From assembly GCA_944548615.1 (NCBI GenBank), contig OX155950.1, forward strand, positions 36,197,027-36,261,026: DNA of 64,000 nucleotides. Reading direction: 5' to 3'. The DNA is from Micropterix aruncella. Lineage: Eukaryota > Arthropoda > Insecta > Lepidoptera > Micropterigidae. Numbering within the stretch: position 1 is the stretch's first letter; every line of letters begins with the position of its first letter. Below the pieces are notes generated by a model. That model did not search any database and was not told the origin of the DNA. It saw nothing but the letters and a program-made list of their open reading frames with translations. A program made the translations under genes and the position numbers. Shown here in pieces: positions 1 to 12,976 of this stretch.

Positions 1-207
1 CACCGAATCAATCGCGGACCAAGGCGTCCTTTGCCCGACTCTGAACCGGGATCGGATGGCCAATGGTCATTTCAAGAGCAGTCGCCGTAAGCTAGACAAC
101 TACCCCCGCTCTATAGGAAACAATACAGTTGATGTTGACCCGTGAGTGTGACCGACCCTGAAACAGAATGGGTCTTCGTGGCCAACTCAGCAAGGGCCCA
201 TTAGCTC
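1..207 (-). mobile_element. Helitron-like repeat (family A), inverted partial copy
   Basis: Bases 1-126 are the reverse complement of about 238-368, with scattered mismatches. Bases 127-207 are the reverse complement of the 5' part of the copy at 33698. Relative to that copy an internal block of about 130 bp is missing. Together with the forward copy that starts at 208 it forms a head-to-head inverted dimer. The copy runs off the window edge. The Helitron assignment rests on the 3' ends of the forward copies. Confidence 0.6.
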
Positions 208-647
208 TCTGACTAACAGTCGGGAGAGTCTGGAAGCAGTACTGTTTCCTATAGAGCGGGGGTGGTTGCGGACCTTACGGCGACTGCTCTTGAAACGACC
301 ATCGGCCATCCGATCCTGGGTGAACAGCCGGGCAAAGGATGCCGTGGTCCTCGATAGATTCGGTATACACCGTTTCACCGCTTCGTAAGGGAGAGGACCG
401 CGCAAGCGACCTTGAACTCGTAACCAATCGAGAGACTGGAATAATCTGGTCGCAATTAGAAGTAAGGGCGTGATTGTAAGCCCGCTGGGTAACACTCCAA
501 GGCGTTGTCCTCTTACGGTTTTGTGGCTTGAAGGTGGACTGTTTTGTCCAAGTCTTCTGCGCTTACTCCAGAGAGATAGAACGACTAATCGTTAAAACTT
601 CCTGAGGTGACGGGCTCGCCCGTTGTAGTTGACAAGTCTAGTTAGTT
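208..647 (+). mobile_element. Helitron-like non-autonomous repeat (family A), copy 1
   Basis: About 90% similar by eye to the copies at 33695-34357 and 61866-62512. The three copies stop being alike just after CTAG followed by T. Upstream of CTAG is a short palindrome (ACGGGC-TC-GCCCGT) about 15 bases away. A hairpin followed by CTRR and inserted before T is the classic Helitron 3' end. No Rep/helicase coding is present, so the element is non-autonomous. A minus-strand open frame (187-495) recurs in the three copies, but I do not consider it a gene. Confidence 0.55.
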
Positions 648-2080
648 TCGGGATTCGTAAATGCCTTACTAATCCGTATTGAGTTTCATGACATTCAATA
701 TACCTTTTCTGCTGTATTTTCTACGAGTAAATTAAAACGTAACTTCCCGTTAGGAGGCCGTAAACGAAATTTTGCGCATTTCGTGAATTTACGTAATTTT
801 GCAGACGTGAATTTAAGGTTAAAATACTGTATTTCTATAAGTTTTATTACACAACATAAAAGATCATTTATATTATTGTCTAATGAGTGAGCTACTTTTT
901 TGAAAATTATTATAGAATTTTGATTAATTGACCTTAAACCGGCGACTGTTTGTGATTTTTTGCTGTAAGAGGTTTAGAATATAACATACAAATACGAATC
1001 GTTTTGACATCTAAACGGTATAAAAAATTACAATGTATTGTTGTGAAAGTCCTCTATATAATAAGTGAATCACTTTTTACTACTTTCATATAAAATTGTT
1101 GATAAAAAAAATATTAAACTTTGTCAATTTTTTTTGAAAATGGGCGAAGAAATGCTTTTGATTTTGGCCTTTTAGAACTCTCGTTCATAAAATAAAAACA
1201 ACAGAAATAAACTTTAGTTCAATATCAATCCATTACCTCAAAAAAAAATGCAAAACAATAATTAAAATTGGCAATAAAGTCTTTTAAAACAATCTAATTC
1301 TCGCGTTATGATATCGCCTATGATACGATTCACGCCTCAAGTCAGCTAGTCCCCGCCGAGCGCTTCCAAAGGGTGGACCTATCTCTTTGGCTCCGAAAAT
1401 CCTACCTACCTATAGTTATATTATACCATTGATTATAGAGGTATCACGGCCCACATTGATTTCGTACACGGCCTCTTAAAGGTAACTAATAGGTCTGTAA
1501 GCGCTTCTACTCGCTGGAGTGCATTATTGTAAAGTTTTTAAGATAGATTTTTAGGTACAACACTTAGCTTTTGGTATATACATTTTAACAACGTTTATAT
1601 CTCAATAAATAATATGACGTAAATAGTTTACCTTGAATAATGCAAGGTAGTATAGCGTTGCACTATCATTCGCTCACAGCGACGGAGTCTTCAGAGCACG
1701 CGAGTAATCCTCTTTATGTTCGTTCTCTTCTCCATCTTTACCCCGAGTGGAAAAGTTTAGTTTAATTAAATCTCCCTTTAAAGTGAAAGATCCTCGTCTA
1801 ATCTACAATTTGCTGGAAATCTGAGGTATTAGCTCAACTAGTGCCGGCGTCGCATTGTGGGAGTTAAAGATTGAAAAAATTGGTAAAAAATACTCTTAAC
1901 TTTTTGCAGTCGACTATTATACTCAAATATAATACCACGAGCTGGCCAACGTAAGCATGATAAACATCGTAAGCTCCAAAAACCGCCCGGATCTGACAAA
2001 TATCTCCAAGAATTAACACATGTATCGAATAGCGAAGATACCGAGAAATCCGAGAAATTTTAAAGGGCTATCATAATTGA
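648..2080. other. AT-rich stretch without recognisable genes
   Basis: I see no open frame of note, no RNA gene and no repeat shared with the rest of the window. A slightly GC-richer patch lies near 1320-1400. Confidence 0.5.
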
Positions 2081-2084
2081 ATGC

Positions 2085-2285
2085 ATATACAAAATTTCGT
2101 TTCTGTGCTGTTTACCGTTGAGGAGTCCTCTCGTCGGGAGCCAACCCTGGGTGCGACAGCAATGTCATGGTGAACTTTAGAGCGGGCTATCATAATTAAA
2201 GGCGTATACGGAATTGTGTAAGGTTGACCGTGGAAGAGTAGCCTCGTCGGAAGCCTATCCTGGGTGTAGATCGGAACATGCACAC
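2085..2285 (-). repeat. Satellite of about 113 bp, two units, inverted relative to 17868-18335
   Basis: Two adjacent units share the block reading 'cctcgtcgg.agcc.atcctgggtg' and 'gggctatcataatt'. The same unit occurs in the opposite orientation in an array of four to five copies at 17868-18335. Confidence 0.7.
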
Positions 2286-2357
2286 CATAAAAATGCATTG
2301 TCTTCGAAACTAAACCAATATGTAAAATTTCAAATTCATTGGATAAGAGAATAGTTT

Positions 2358-3077
2358 TTAGAGATCGTTAATATCGCACAATTCTCTTTCAATAAGATAT
2401 AATTTGTGGTTTTTCTTTAATTGGGGTGTTTTTCCTTCCTGGCATATTTTTTTGATACTAAGGGTTAGCTTGTTGTAACATATCATTCCGACGTCGTTAA
2501 GATCCTTTTTAAAAAGTTGCAGTTTTGGACTCGAAAGGATCAGATTATTTCTTCCTCTGGTAAAATGTAAATGGGTATCTGATTGTATCGTTTTTCTGTT
2601 TTTTTTTTATAATCAAATTAATGCATTCTAACAAGTATAGAGATGGAGAGGTGATGATTTTAAGCCTTTTGAAATGACTACTGCACGATTCGACATAACC
2701 CAGATTACATAAAATTCAAATGGCACGTATTAGCAGCGAAAAAATATGTTGCATTAGATCGATATTGCATTGCGCCTAGAAAGGAACACCATAACGAAGA
2801 AGACAGTCAAAATAAGCGTAATAAATAGTTTTCGTATCCTTAGAACTAATAATTTTTCGTTTTTGGAGCAACATAAAACAGGCACTAAAAAGTTTGTCTC
2901 TTCATTGTTTTCCGTGCGCATTCCATCTCAAATGATTATCTAAAACTTAGCCAAGAAATTTGTGAGTACTAACATCGGTTATGTTGCTTCTCCCAATATG
3001 TACCTGTGGAGTCCTTTTAATTTTATTTAGCTGAGAGGATATAAACATCGAAACTGTTTTGGACGTGTTGAGGGATA
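2358..3077 (-). pseudogene. LINE reverse transcriptase, C-terminal part (segment 2, beyond gypsy insertion)
   Basis: Minus-strand translation resumes exactly where the RT frame breaks at 4998. It gives LSLNTSKT (the 'LN..KT' block), then KFLG, then LRWNAH, and further on YNKL and a C-terminus ending INDL before a TAA at 2358-2360. These are the thumb and C-terminal motifs of CR1/Jockey-type non-LTR retrotransposons. Several frameshifts and stops are present, so it is dead. A 3' UTR probably runs to about 2290. Read together with 4998-5822 and 6517-6852 it makes one LINE split by an LTR element. Confidence 0.75.
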
Positions 3078-3081
3078 ACTT

Positions 3082-3423
3082 TATGGTTTCGGATGTGGTA
3101 TTATCCTTATAAATAATATGAGAAGGCGCAATTGAGTAACACTACACACGAGCGCCGAGCGTGAAGCGAATGACACAAATATCGCTATTTGCGGGAGCTG
3201 ATCTTGAGTGTGTGCGTGGTCGCAATCGGAGACACAGAAGCGAGCGCTTCGCCCGAGTGATTGCAAACGACTGGCGCGCGGCGGCGGCGGCGGCGGAGAT
3301 CAGTGATGACATGCCGATAATCGCGGCGCGCATTTATCGATCGAACGGCCGTCGACCAAACCTGTATGGCATCCACATGCGAGTGTTGTGTTTTATGATG
3401 TGTGTGTAGGGAGGTTGCCTACA
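3082..3423 (-). repeat. 3' LTR of the Ty3/gypsy element
   Basis: On the minus strand the LTR begins TGTAGGCAACC just after a purine-rich stretch (GGAAGGGGG, plus-strand bases about 3426-3436) that fits a polypurine tract. The first ~30 bp recur at 4964-4993 as the remnant of the 5' LTR. The outer end is placed at 3082 because ACTT (AAGT on the minus strand) follows at 3078-3081 and again at 4994-4997, as expected for a 4-bp target duplication. The LTR contains a short (GGC)n run at 3281-3297. Confidence 0.7.
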
Positions 3424-3443
3424 TCACCCCCTTCCAAAGACCG

Positions 3444-4951
3444 TCAAGGGCGATAGTGATCAGTAAAATTCACTCGACGTCCAGAACGTGTAACGTAATC
3501 TTTTCGGACCTCTGGTAAAGGGTCTACATTGTATACAGACAAAGTGAATATCGGTTTAAGTCTGTCTATAGACACTGTCATTTCTTTGTTATTGAATATA
3601 ATTTTAAACACTTTGTCGCCTCTGGAAATTACTTTATGGGGGCCGGAATATGCAGGTCGGAGGGAACCTCGTGATACGTCTTCTCGAAGGAATACGTGAT
3701 CGCAGGTTTTGAGTTCCTTATAAATAAACACTTTGGGCTTACAATGGCGTGAAGCTGGAGAAGGCCTTAATTTTTCGGCAAAGTTCCTGATTCTAGCGAC
3801 GAATTCGGTTGTGTCGGTGGTCCCGGCGGTGGAAGGCTCGAAAAAATCGCCTGGTAATCTCAGCGACTCGCCGTAGACTAACTCTGCTGCGGATGCCTGT
3901 AAGTCATCTTTAAAGGCAGTTCTTACGCCAAGGAGGACCCATGGCAGTGACTCTGTCCACCTGTCATTTGCATGGCATATTATCGCGCTCTTGAGTTGCC
4001 TGTGGAACCGTTCGACCATACCGTTGCAAGCCGGGTGACACGCTGAGGTTCGTCTGTGTTCAAATCCGGCTATTTCCGACAAGCATTGAAATAAAACCGA
4101 TTCGAACTGACGTCCGCGGTCGGTCGTTATGACCGTCGGGCAACCGAACCGAGAAATCCAGCTCGACAGCAAGGTTTTTGCAACAGTTTCTGCTGTAATA
4201 TTATCTATAGGTACTGCTTCTGGCCATCGGGTAAATCTGTCCACGGCCGTTAGACAGTACGTATAGCCCTGCGATACAGGAAGAGGACCGACGAGGTCAA
4301 TGTGGATCTGTTTGAAGCGTGCTCGTGGTAAGTTGTATGTACCTAGAGGCGCAGTCACGTGACGGTTGACTTTCGACCGCTGGCACGGTATGCAACTACG
4401 CGTCCATTCCCTGCAGTCCTTTCTTATGCCTGGCCAAACAAACCGCTCTGCTATCAATCTGGCCGAATTGTTAGCGCCAGGATGGCTAAGAGAATGCAGG
4501 CTGTCAAAAACTTGCTTCCGGTGGATCTTAGGGACATACGGTCTGGTAGACGATGTACTGACGTCGCAGTACAAGGAAGATTGACTTCCTGGAACCTGAA
4601 GTTTTTCCAGCTGCAAGGACGAGCAATCGCTCAAAAGCTTTTGGAGTTCAGGGTCTGGAGCTTGACTTTGTGCGAAGACTTCGAGGCTTACTGGCGCTCC
4701 TAGTTCTTCGATACGCGATAATGTATCTGCGACCACATTGTCTTTGCCAGATATATGGCGGATATCGGTAGTGAACTGCGAGATGAAGTCAAGGTGTCTA
4801 TACTGCCTGGGCGAACAGTTGTTTTTCCTTTCGTGGAATGCAAAACTGATCGGCTTATGATCAGTATAGACAATGAAGTGCCTTGCTTCTAGCATGTACC
4901 TGAAATATTTGATCGCTTCATAGATGGCCAGTAACTCCCTATCATAAGGCG
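3444..4951 (-). pseudogene. Ty3/gypsy pol remnant: RNase H end plus integrase
   Basis: An open minus-strand frame of at least 483 codons ends with TGA at 3444. In order it shows the end of RNase H ([23 protein letters not shown]), an HHCC integrase zinc finger (SHPG ... CIPCQ), and the DDE integrase core (D in [10 protein letters not shown] in [11 protein letters not shown] in NGMVERFHR). A basic C-terminal tail carries the TRSGR motif and there is no chromodomain. The frame is intact but the element is not: gag, protease, reverse transcriptase and most of the 5' LTR are missing. The RNase H frame joins directly to about 30 bp of LTR at 4964. It is therefore an internally deleted copy that could not move alone. 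Confidence 0.9.
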
Positions 4952-4963
4952 ATTATTTGGTGT

Positions 4964-4993
4964 TATGATGTGTGTGTAGGGAGGTTGCCTACA
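4964..4993 (-). repeat. Remnant of the 5' LTR (about 30 bp)
   Basis: The sequence reading 'tgtgtgtagggaggttgcct' and its flanks match 3393-3423. The abrupt switch from LTR to RNase H coding marks a large internal deletion. It is followed by ACTT at 4994-4997, the partner of ACTT at 3078-3081. Confidence 0.75.
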
Positions 4994-4997
4994 ACTT

Positions 4998-5822
4998 GTT
5001 TTTCACAAACCATGCATTTAGTAAAGAGCCAATTCAGCATTTAAAGTTTTGACAACTCGGTCAATATTAGAATGTGCTTAGTGTCTGCCAGTGTCATCCT
5101 CAAATAATGTGACTTTGGAATGTGTTAAGGCAGTTGTGAGGTAATTTATATATAAAAGTAAAGTGTTGGTACCATAATATTCCCTTGTGGAGCTCCGAAC
5201 TTCACTTCGCGCTCATTGGATATTACATTCTTTAATAATCCGCCTTCGTAGTTACTAAGTTGTACTACTTTTTTCCTATTTGATAGGTAGCTGTAGAACC
5301 ACTTTAGACTGTTCTCTCGGATGTCGTATTTGTCGAGTTTACTAAGCAACATACTGTGATTCACCATATCGAACGCTTTTGAGAGATCGCAGAAGATAGT
5401 GCCTGAATGAAGTTTTACGCCAAAGTTACTGTACATTGTTGATAAAATATTCTCCGTCTATTTCTTCTATAACCAAATTGATTTTTTGATATTTTCTCAT
5501 TATTTGCTAGATAATTCACTAACCTGATATTAACCATTTTCTCAAGATTTTTTGAAAAAACCGGCAGAAGAGCTATTGGCGTGTAGCTGGTAATATTAGT
5601 TTTTGCGCCTTTTTTATATAATTCAACAACCTTTGCAATTTTCAATTGCTCCGGGAAAACACCATATCTCAAAGAAATATTAAATAAGTTAGCTAGTACG
5701 TCAGTTATTACAGACAGTGCAAGTTTTAGTGTTTCAATAGTACTATCATCAACCCCAGAAGATTTTGTGATTTTCATTGAGTTCAAAATTTTTGAGACCT
5801 CAACTGCATCAGTTAGTTGCAT
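4998..5822 (-). pseudogene. LINE reverse transcriptase, N-terminal and palm part (segment 1)
   Basis: Two overlapping minus-strand frames encode the RT fingers and palm: KSSGVDD, GVFPEQLKIAKVV.LYKKG, ISKNQFGYR, then FCDLSKAFDMVNH and GAPQG. Past 5146 the frame is broken, but THSKVTLFEDDTG can be read, with EDD in place of the usual ADD active-site triad. Just before the gypsy insertion AWFVKNK is readable. This belongs to the same LINE as 2358-3077. The altered catalytic triad and frameshifts show it is inactive. The RT catalytic aspartate block FCDLSKAFD is the clearest diagnostic. Confidence 0.85.
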
Positions 5823-6516
5823 ACATAAAATATGGCGGCTGTAACAAATACTATGTCCGCTATCTAACTTAGTGTCGAGTTAGAATTTGTAACTTGCCCA
5901 ATTTGTGAAAAATAGCTATTAAATATATTTGCTAACTCGAATTGATTATCGACAGTGTGATTGTTTACACTGAGGGTGATATTCGAATGAGTATTTTCCT
6001 TTTGCCCAGTTTTCATTCACGACTTTCCAAAGTGATTTAGTATTGTTATATGAATTCAATATATTGTTTCTGACATTATTTCTTTTAGCATTTCTTATCA
6101 CTGATCAACATTTTATTTCGTACCTATTTATATACCCTTAAACATATTTATTACATTCAAATTTGCGAAGGTATCGAAGAAAGCGCAGATTTTTGGCGGA
6201 CTTTTTTAATCCTGTCGATTACCATGTTTTACATGATTAGATTTTTTTGCATTGATTACTTTCACTGTAAAACTGTTGTCGAAATGAGATTAAACCCATT
6301 GAAAAGTATAGCGAACAGTTGATTAGCGTTTTCGTTTTTGGCATTTAAAATTATGTCCCGGTCCTCGATAACAAGTTTATTTATGAGGCTTTCTTCGTGC
6401 ATTTTGGAGGAAATTTTAGTACTTTTGAAGTGTATCTCTTTTTCAGCTGCGTTGTTTATTGAAACAAAAATACCTTCGTGATCTGAAAGATCAGTGAAGC
6501 AGACCTTTGAAGAAAT

Positions 6517-7020
6517 TTAACTGGGACACAGATTTAAAAATATATTATCAATGAGAGTTTCACATTGATTGCTGATTATTATTGCGGATTGAATATATGA
6601 CTTTAAACCATAACTATTAAGTACACTATTTGTATCATACTTTGCTACTGAATATACTAAGAAGATAACAGTAACATCTGTACATATAATAATTTTCATA
6701 TCTGCATATATTTCTAAGAGTTTTGAAAATCTTTTTAAGAGAATGCTGAAATTTCCATTAGGGGGTCGATATAGTGAGACGTACCTACATGTTACTTTCC
6801 GATAGTTTACTCCGCAGCGTTCAAAATGCGATCTAGACAAATATAAGCACATTGCGGTAACTGCTCACTTTCTAGATTATTTTTATATAAAAACCAGGCA
6901 AATTTAACCATGTCTCCTCATTTTTCTTTTCAGAATGCTTTACCATACAGACAATATTGATGTTGTCATTTATTTCTAACAGCAGTTCTAAGCCTATTAA
7001 ATAAAAAAGTACTCGAACTC
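6517..7020 (-). pseudogene. LINE apurinic-type endonuclease fragment
   Basis: Minus-strand translation gives VSLYRPPNGNFSILLKRF, followed by KIIICTDV where functional copies have CGDFN, and later TLIDNIF, typical of the endonuclease of CR1/Jockey-group LINEs. Upstream (6853-7020) further weak endonuclease similarity (INIVCMVKHSE) can be read. Placed upstream of the RT segment in the same orientation, it is the 5' part of the split LINE. The catalytic GDFN motif is degraded. Confidence 0.65.
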
Positions 7021-8030
7021 TAATACAAAAGTACCTCAAATTCACTGAACGAGATATGCATACTCTTACTAATGCATTTTTTCAGGAGCTGACCACTGTG
7101 AGAATCATTCGGCGAGGGCCCGGTGTGGGTTTCAGCAATTCTCGTCAGGAGAGGGCGGATATTGGGTGGGACTTAGCTCTTATCGTCGAATGACACCCGA
7201 GACAACGGCAGAAACGACAAATAAAATGCTGCGCCACTATCCCTTACTTTAAAATGATAAAATATGTACAAATATTCTGGGAAGCTGCAGTAGTTTCGTG
7301 GTGTAGAATGATATTAGAAAATCAAGAAGAAACTGAGAAAGAAAAAAGTGGTCGACTTGGTTAAAAGAAAAATGTATCGATTTGCAAGAAAAAAAATATT
7401 TTCTTTTATCAATCGATGTTTTATTTTTCGTTGGTTTTAAACGATTCTTCATGATGATTGAACATCAGTTGGAATATTTTTGAAAACATATTTTTTACAG
7501 TAGTTTTGCTTTGCGTCCCTCTTAACCTTTGCTCGCAATCGACTGAAAGCAGTACAGTCTTGCAGCACCTTATAACGCTTCTATGCCTTGTGAAATTAAT
7601 ATTTTTATTATTATCTCTTACTAGCTCGCTAGTATACCAAACAGGGTATTGGGTGTGCAAAAGTCTATTGTCCCATTCAGCGTTTTATTGAAGTATAATT
7701 TTGCACCATATACTTTGCACCATATACTATTACACCATATACTATTTCATCACCATTCCGCTCGCAGGACGACAGCTTCGATCCCATTATGCCACCAGAG
7801 GGCGCGCCAGTCATACTTCAATCTTGAAATATTGGACTAAAGAATTTAAAATTCGGTACTCCGATGCCCTGTAGTGCTTCAACAATTATTTTTTTAACAC
7901 CACCAAACTCCGGAAAATACTACAACATACTACTACAAAATACAAAATACGTTAAGTTATAGTACGAAAACACTACTAAAGTACAAAAGTTTTAGAAATA
8001 TATTCCCGATTTCAATGGCACATTCACTAT
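7021..8030. other. Non-coding stretch with small repeats
   Basis: No gene is recognised. The block 7692-7750 holds three near-tandem copies of a 'caccatatact' unit. The block 7788-7836 is an inverted scrap of family B (ccagagggcgcgccagtcatactt). Confidence 0.5.
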
Positions 8031-8090
8031 CGGGGGGGGGGGGATTAGGGCGCGAGGGAGAGGTCGGGCGTTGTCGCGGGGGGGGGGGAT
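8031..8090 (+). repeat. Two long G homopolymers
   Basis: A G run of about 13 ends at 8042 and another of about 11 lies near 8079-8089, separated by a G-rich spacer (gggcgcgagggagaggtcggg). The arrangement can in principle form G-quadruplexes. Confidence 0.8.
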
Positions 8091-10041
<1,951 letters not shown>

Positions 10042-10204
10042 CAAATGAAAACATCATCCTATAAACGGATTTCTTTACAAACCTTATCAAATATAACAAT
10101 ATTATACTGTTTTCTACAATGTTTCTTTACAATTTTTTAATATTATACAATTTTATATAGGTTTACCCTATTTTGATAACATTATACAATCTTTATTATA
10201 AACA

Positions 10205-10404
10205 NNNNNNNNNNNNNNNNNNNNNNNNNNNNNNNNNNNNNNNNNNNNNNNNNNNNNNNNNNNNNNNNNNNNNNNNNNNNNNNNNNNNNNNNNNNNNNNN
10301 NNNNNNNNNNNNNNNNNNNNNNNNNNNNNNNNNNNNNNNNNNNNNNNNNNNNNNNNNNNNNNNNNNNNNNNNNNNNNNNNNNNNNNNNNNNNNNNNNNNN
10401 NNNN
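10205..10404. other. Assembly gap of exactly 200 Ns
   Basis: The round length suggests a placeholder gap. It is followed directly by (TA)n, so the missing sequence is probably more dinucleotide repeat. Confidence 0.95.
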
Positions 10405-10615
<211 letters not shown>

Positions 10616-10617
10616 AA

Positions 10618-10800
10618 ATTTTGAAGACCACATTTTAGGGCAATTTAATGTTATTAACTTTTTACTAAAACTTGTACATTTTTAAACAATCAAGCAATCA
10701 ATCAAACTTGATTGTAATATTAGAGTCCTGTCCTTCCTAGAACGGCCTAGTCTCAGTTGGGTGACAGAAACAAATAAGCTTCCTGTTATTTTTTAAGCAA
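10618..10800 (+). repeat. Dispersed repeat, inverted copy at 36405-36590
   Basis: Shares long blocks with the reverse complement of 36405-36590: 'ccacattttagggcaattta', 'attgtaatattagagtcctg', and 'gttgggtgacaga'. No coding was seen. Confidence 0.75.
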
Positions 10801-10854
10801 ATCAATGTTTTATAGTAATTAATTCCTAAATAAATAATTAAATAAAATAATAAA

Positions 10855-11503
10855 TGTAATTGATTTATGAAGAAAGACAATCTTTATACACTCGGGGGAA
10901 ATGAATTCGTGTCTTCAACATAAACCGTAATATCTCGTAAACTAAGAATGCTAGCTTATTAACCCTTTAAGGATCAAGGGACGTATGGACCTACGACCAT
11001 GTGACATATAATCTAGAATGCTTTAACTCCGGAGAAGATACACCAAGTAAGGATGTATAAAGTTCCGGAAGAAAATATTCTTCTTCTTCCGATGTTCTTC
11101 TTCTTCCGTATATTCCTATCCCGCCTTATCTAGACTGCTTTAATAGATACCTAAGTGCTTTAGATGCAAAAGGGGTTTTGTAGGGGTGGTTTGGCCTCCC
11201 TCCAACTCAGCCCGAGGAGCCAGATTAACCTTGACCCCGCGACTTTTCCCCTACTTTCATTGTTCTTTTAACATGTATATTTTGTGCTTTTTTGATTAAT
11301 GGTTGGTAATTGAAATATAAGAATTCTTTGTGCTTTTCCCTGTTACAGACTTTAAAACCTATGGTTAAGTATCGATTAATGCGACTTTGATGGTGTAAAT
11401 GATTTATGAAGAAATAAAATCTTTATATACTCGGGAGCAATAGATCCAATCCAACATAAAGCCTAATATCTCGGGAACTAAGAATGCTAGCTTATAAATA
11501 GTT
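10855..11503 (+). repeat. Two copies of a short dispersed repeat about 537 bp apart
   Basis: Bases 10860-10975 and 11397-11503 share 'gatttatgaagaaa', 'ctttata.actcggg' and 'taagaatgctagctta'. A third, inverted copy lies at 18545-18660. At 10961 'ttaaccctttaagg' resembles a TTAA-type transposon end, but no partner end was found. Confidence 0.65.
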
Positions 11504-12177
11504 ATAACATTAGTAATGTATAGTACGAGGAGCACCACTACTCTTAAGAGCCCTATTACAAAATAGCGTAGGTATTCTTTTAAAATGAGTTGAAAAAATG
11601 AACGCATTTTTTTTGGATGTAACTATAAAAGATAGGATAAATAAATAAATAAATAAATAAATAACTATTCAACCCTGGGAGAAAACCGCGGCACTGAGCG
11701 CTCTTCTCTTGCGCAAGCAAATATATACACAATTTCTAATTGTTTTTTGCAGTGTTTTCTCCTTTCTAATGACAATAATTTATATTATGTCGTATTGCTA
11801 AAAGAGTGAACTTTAATATAGTATAAGTATTATAAAAGAATCTTATTTTATTTCTGAGAAAATTAGAATGATACAGGAAGATTTTTTTTTAATTTTGTGT
11901 AATTGTAAGTAATTTATACCTTGGATATGTGGTCAAAAAACGAAAAACTAAAGCCGTAGTGTACATCAAGAATACATGACGGACATAAAAAAAAATAGTA
12001 TACGGTTTTCGTTGTAGTGATATTACTGTATTAAGGAGCTCAAAGTTTGCCTTCCGAGCGTTTTACGAATAACGACTTTCGGAAAATGGGCTGAATAAGT
12101 AAATAATATTCGTTAAATCTAAAATTAAAGGCCGCTATGGTCAACATCAAGAAATGGTCCAGGTAATTCAGTAATAA
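11504..12177. other. AT-rich stretch without recognisable genes
   Basis: Contains a short (AAAT)n run at 11639-11663. Nothing else is recognisable. Confidence 0.5.
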
Positions 12178-12260
12178 CCCTTCAAGCCCCGCGACTTCGA
12201 TATCGAAGTCAACTGAACGTGTCAGGAAAAGTGATTTGATTGGGTTTTTCGTGTCATTCC
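12178..12260 (+). repeat. Left terminal inverted repeat of the composite unit
   Basis: Matches the reverse complement of 16031-16115, including 'tgatttgattgggtttttcg' and the palindromic GACTTCGATATCGAAGTC. Confidence 0.85.
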
Positions 12261-12627
12261 GTATGCATTTGTATTTTATTTGAATGCACGATGATACAAA
12301 TATCATTGTGCATTTAAGGCGACGACTATTGTCAACGGCTTTGGGCGATTGGGCGGAGCCAACGCGTGATAAGAGAACTGGAAATGCCGCGCGCGCCGAG
12401 AGCGGCTTGTAGAGTGACCATACGTACGAAAATAGTGTACCTTCAAGATTCAAAGGTATTAAATAAATAAAAGTACGTATTGTGAAATAATAATCGGATT
12501 TGTATTGTAATCATTTTATTATTGTTAGAAAATTTGGTAAACAAGAATTACGTAATTACGTAAACAAAAACGCCCGCAATTAGCAAAAAAACATAGCATA
12601 AAGGTAATAAAAAACATAGGATAATGA

Positions 12628-12790
12628 ACTAGTCGATCCTAGGCATACGAGGAATATGATCATTAGAGATCCCTCTTATATAGTTAGTGCTATACAGGGG
12701 CGCAAATAGAAAAGGGATGAGGAAAAAAAAACAAGAAACGAAAAATGACGATTTTGAATGAAGTCAATAAAGACGAAGACACGCTTCGTA
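12628..12790 (+). repeat. Inner inverted repeat, left copy (YqaJ C-terminal coding)
   Basis: Reverse-complement match to 14050-14235. On the plus strand it reads VDPRHTRNMI, the same peptide found on the minus strand in the right copy. The two copies therefore are opposite-facing duplicates of the 3' end of the YqaJ-like frame. Confidence 0.8.
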
Positions 12791-12976
12791 ATCAGTCCTG
12801 GTATAGTTGCTGAATCGGCAAAAGGTGTTGTGGCACTGCGTCTCTGGTCATCATTTTGGGACTGAGGCCTTGTGAGGTGGATATTCATCCCCAGTCGAGA
12901 GGGTCCTGTCCGGCTCCCAGCCATTTATGCACCTGGAACAGAATTGACAGTTGAAGAGAAAATGACGAAAGACAAT

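Noticed and set aside
187..495. Minus-strand open frame of about 100 codons conserved in three family A copies
   Set aside because: No recognisable domain; the conservation is explained by recent common origin of the repeats, and the frame is truncated differently in each copy.
4359..4703. Plus-strand open frames within the gypsy pol region
   Set aside because: Antisense shadows of the integrase frame.
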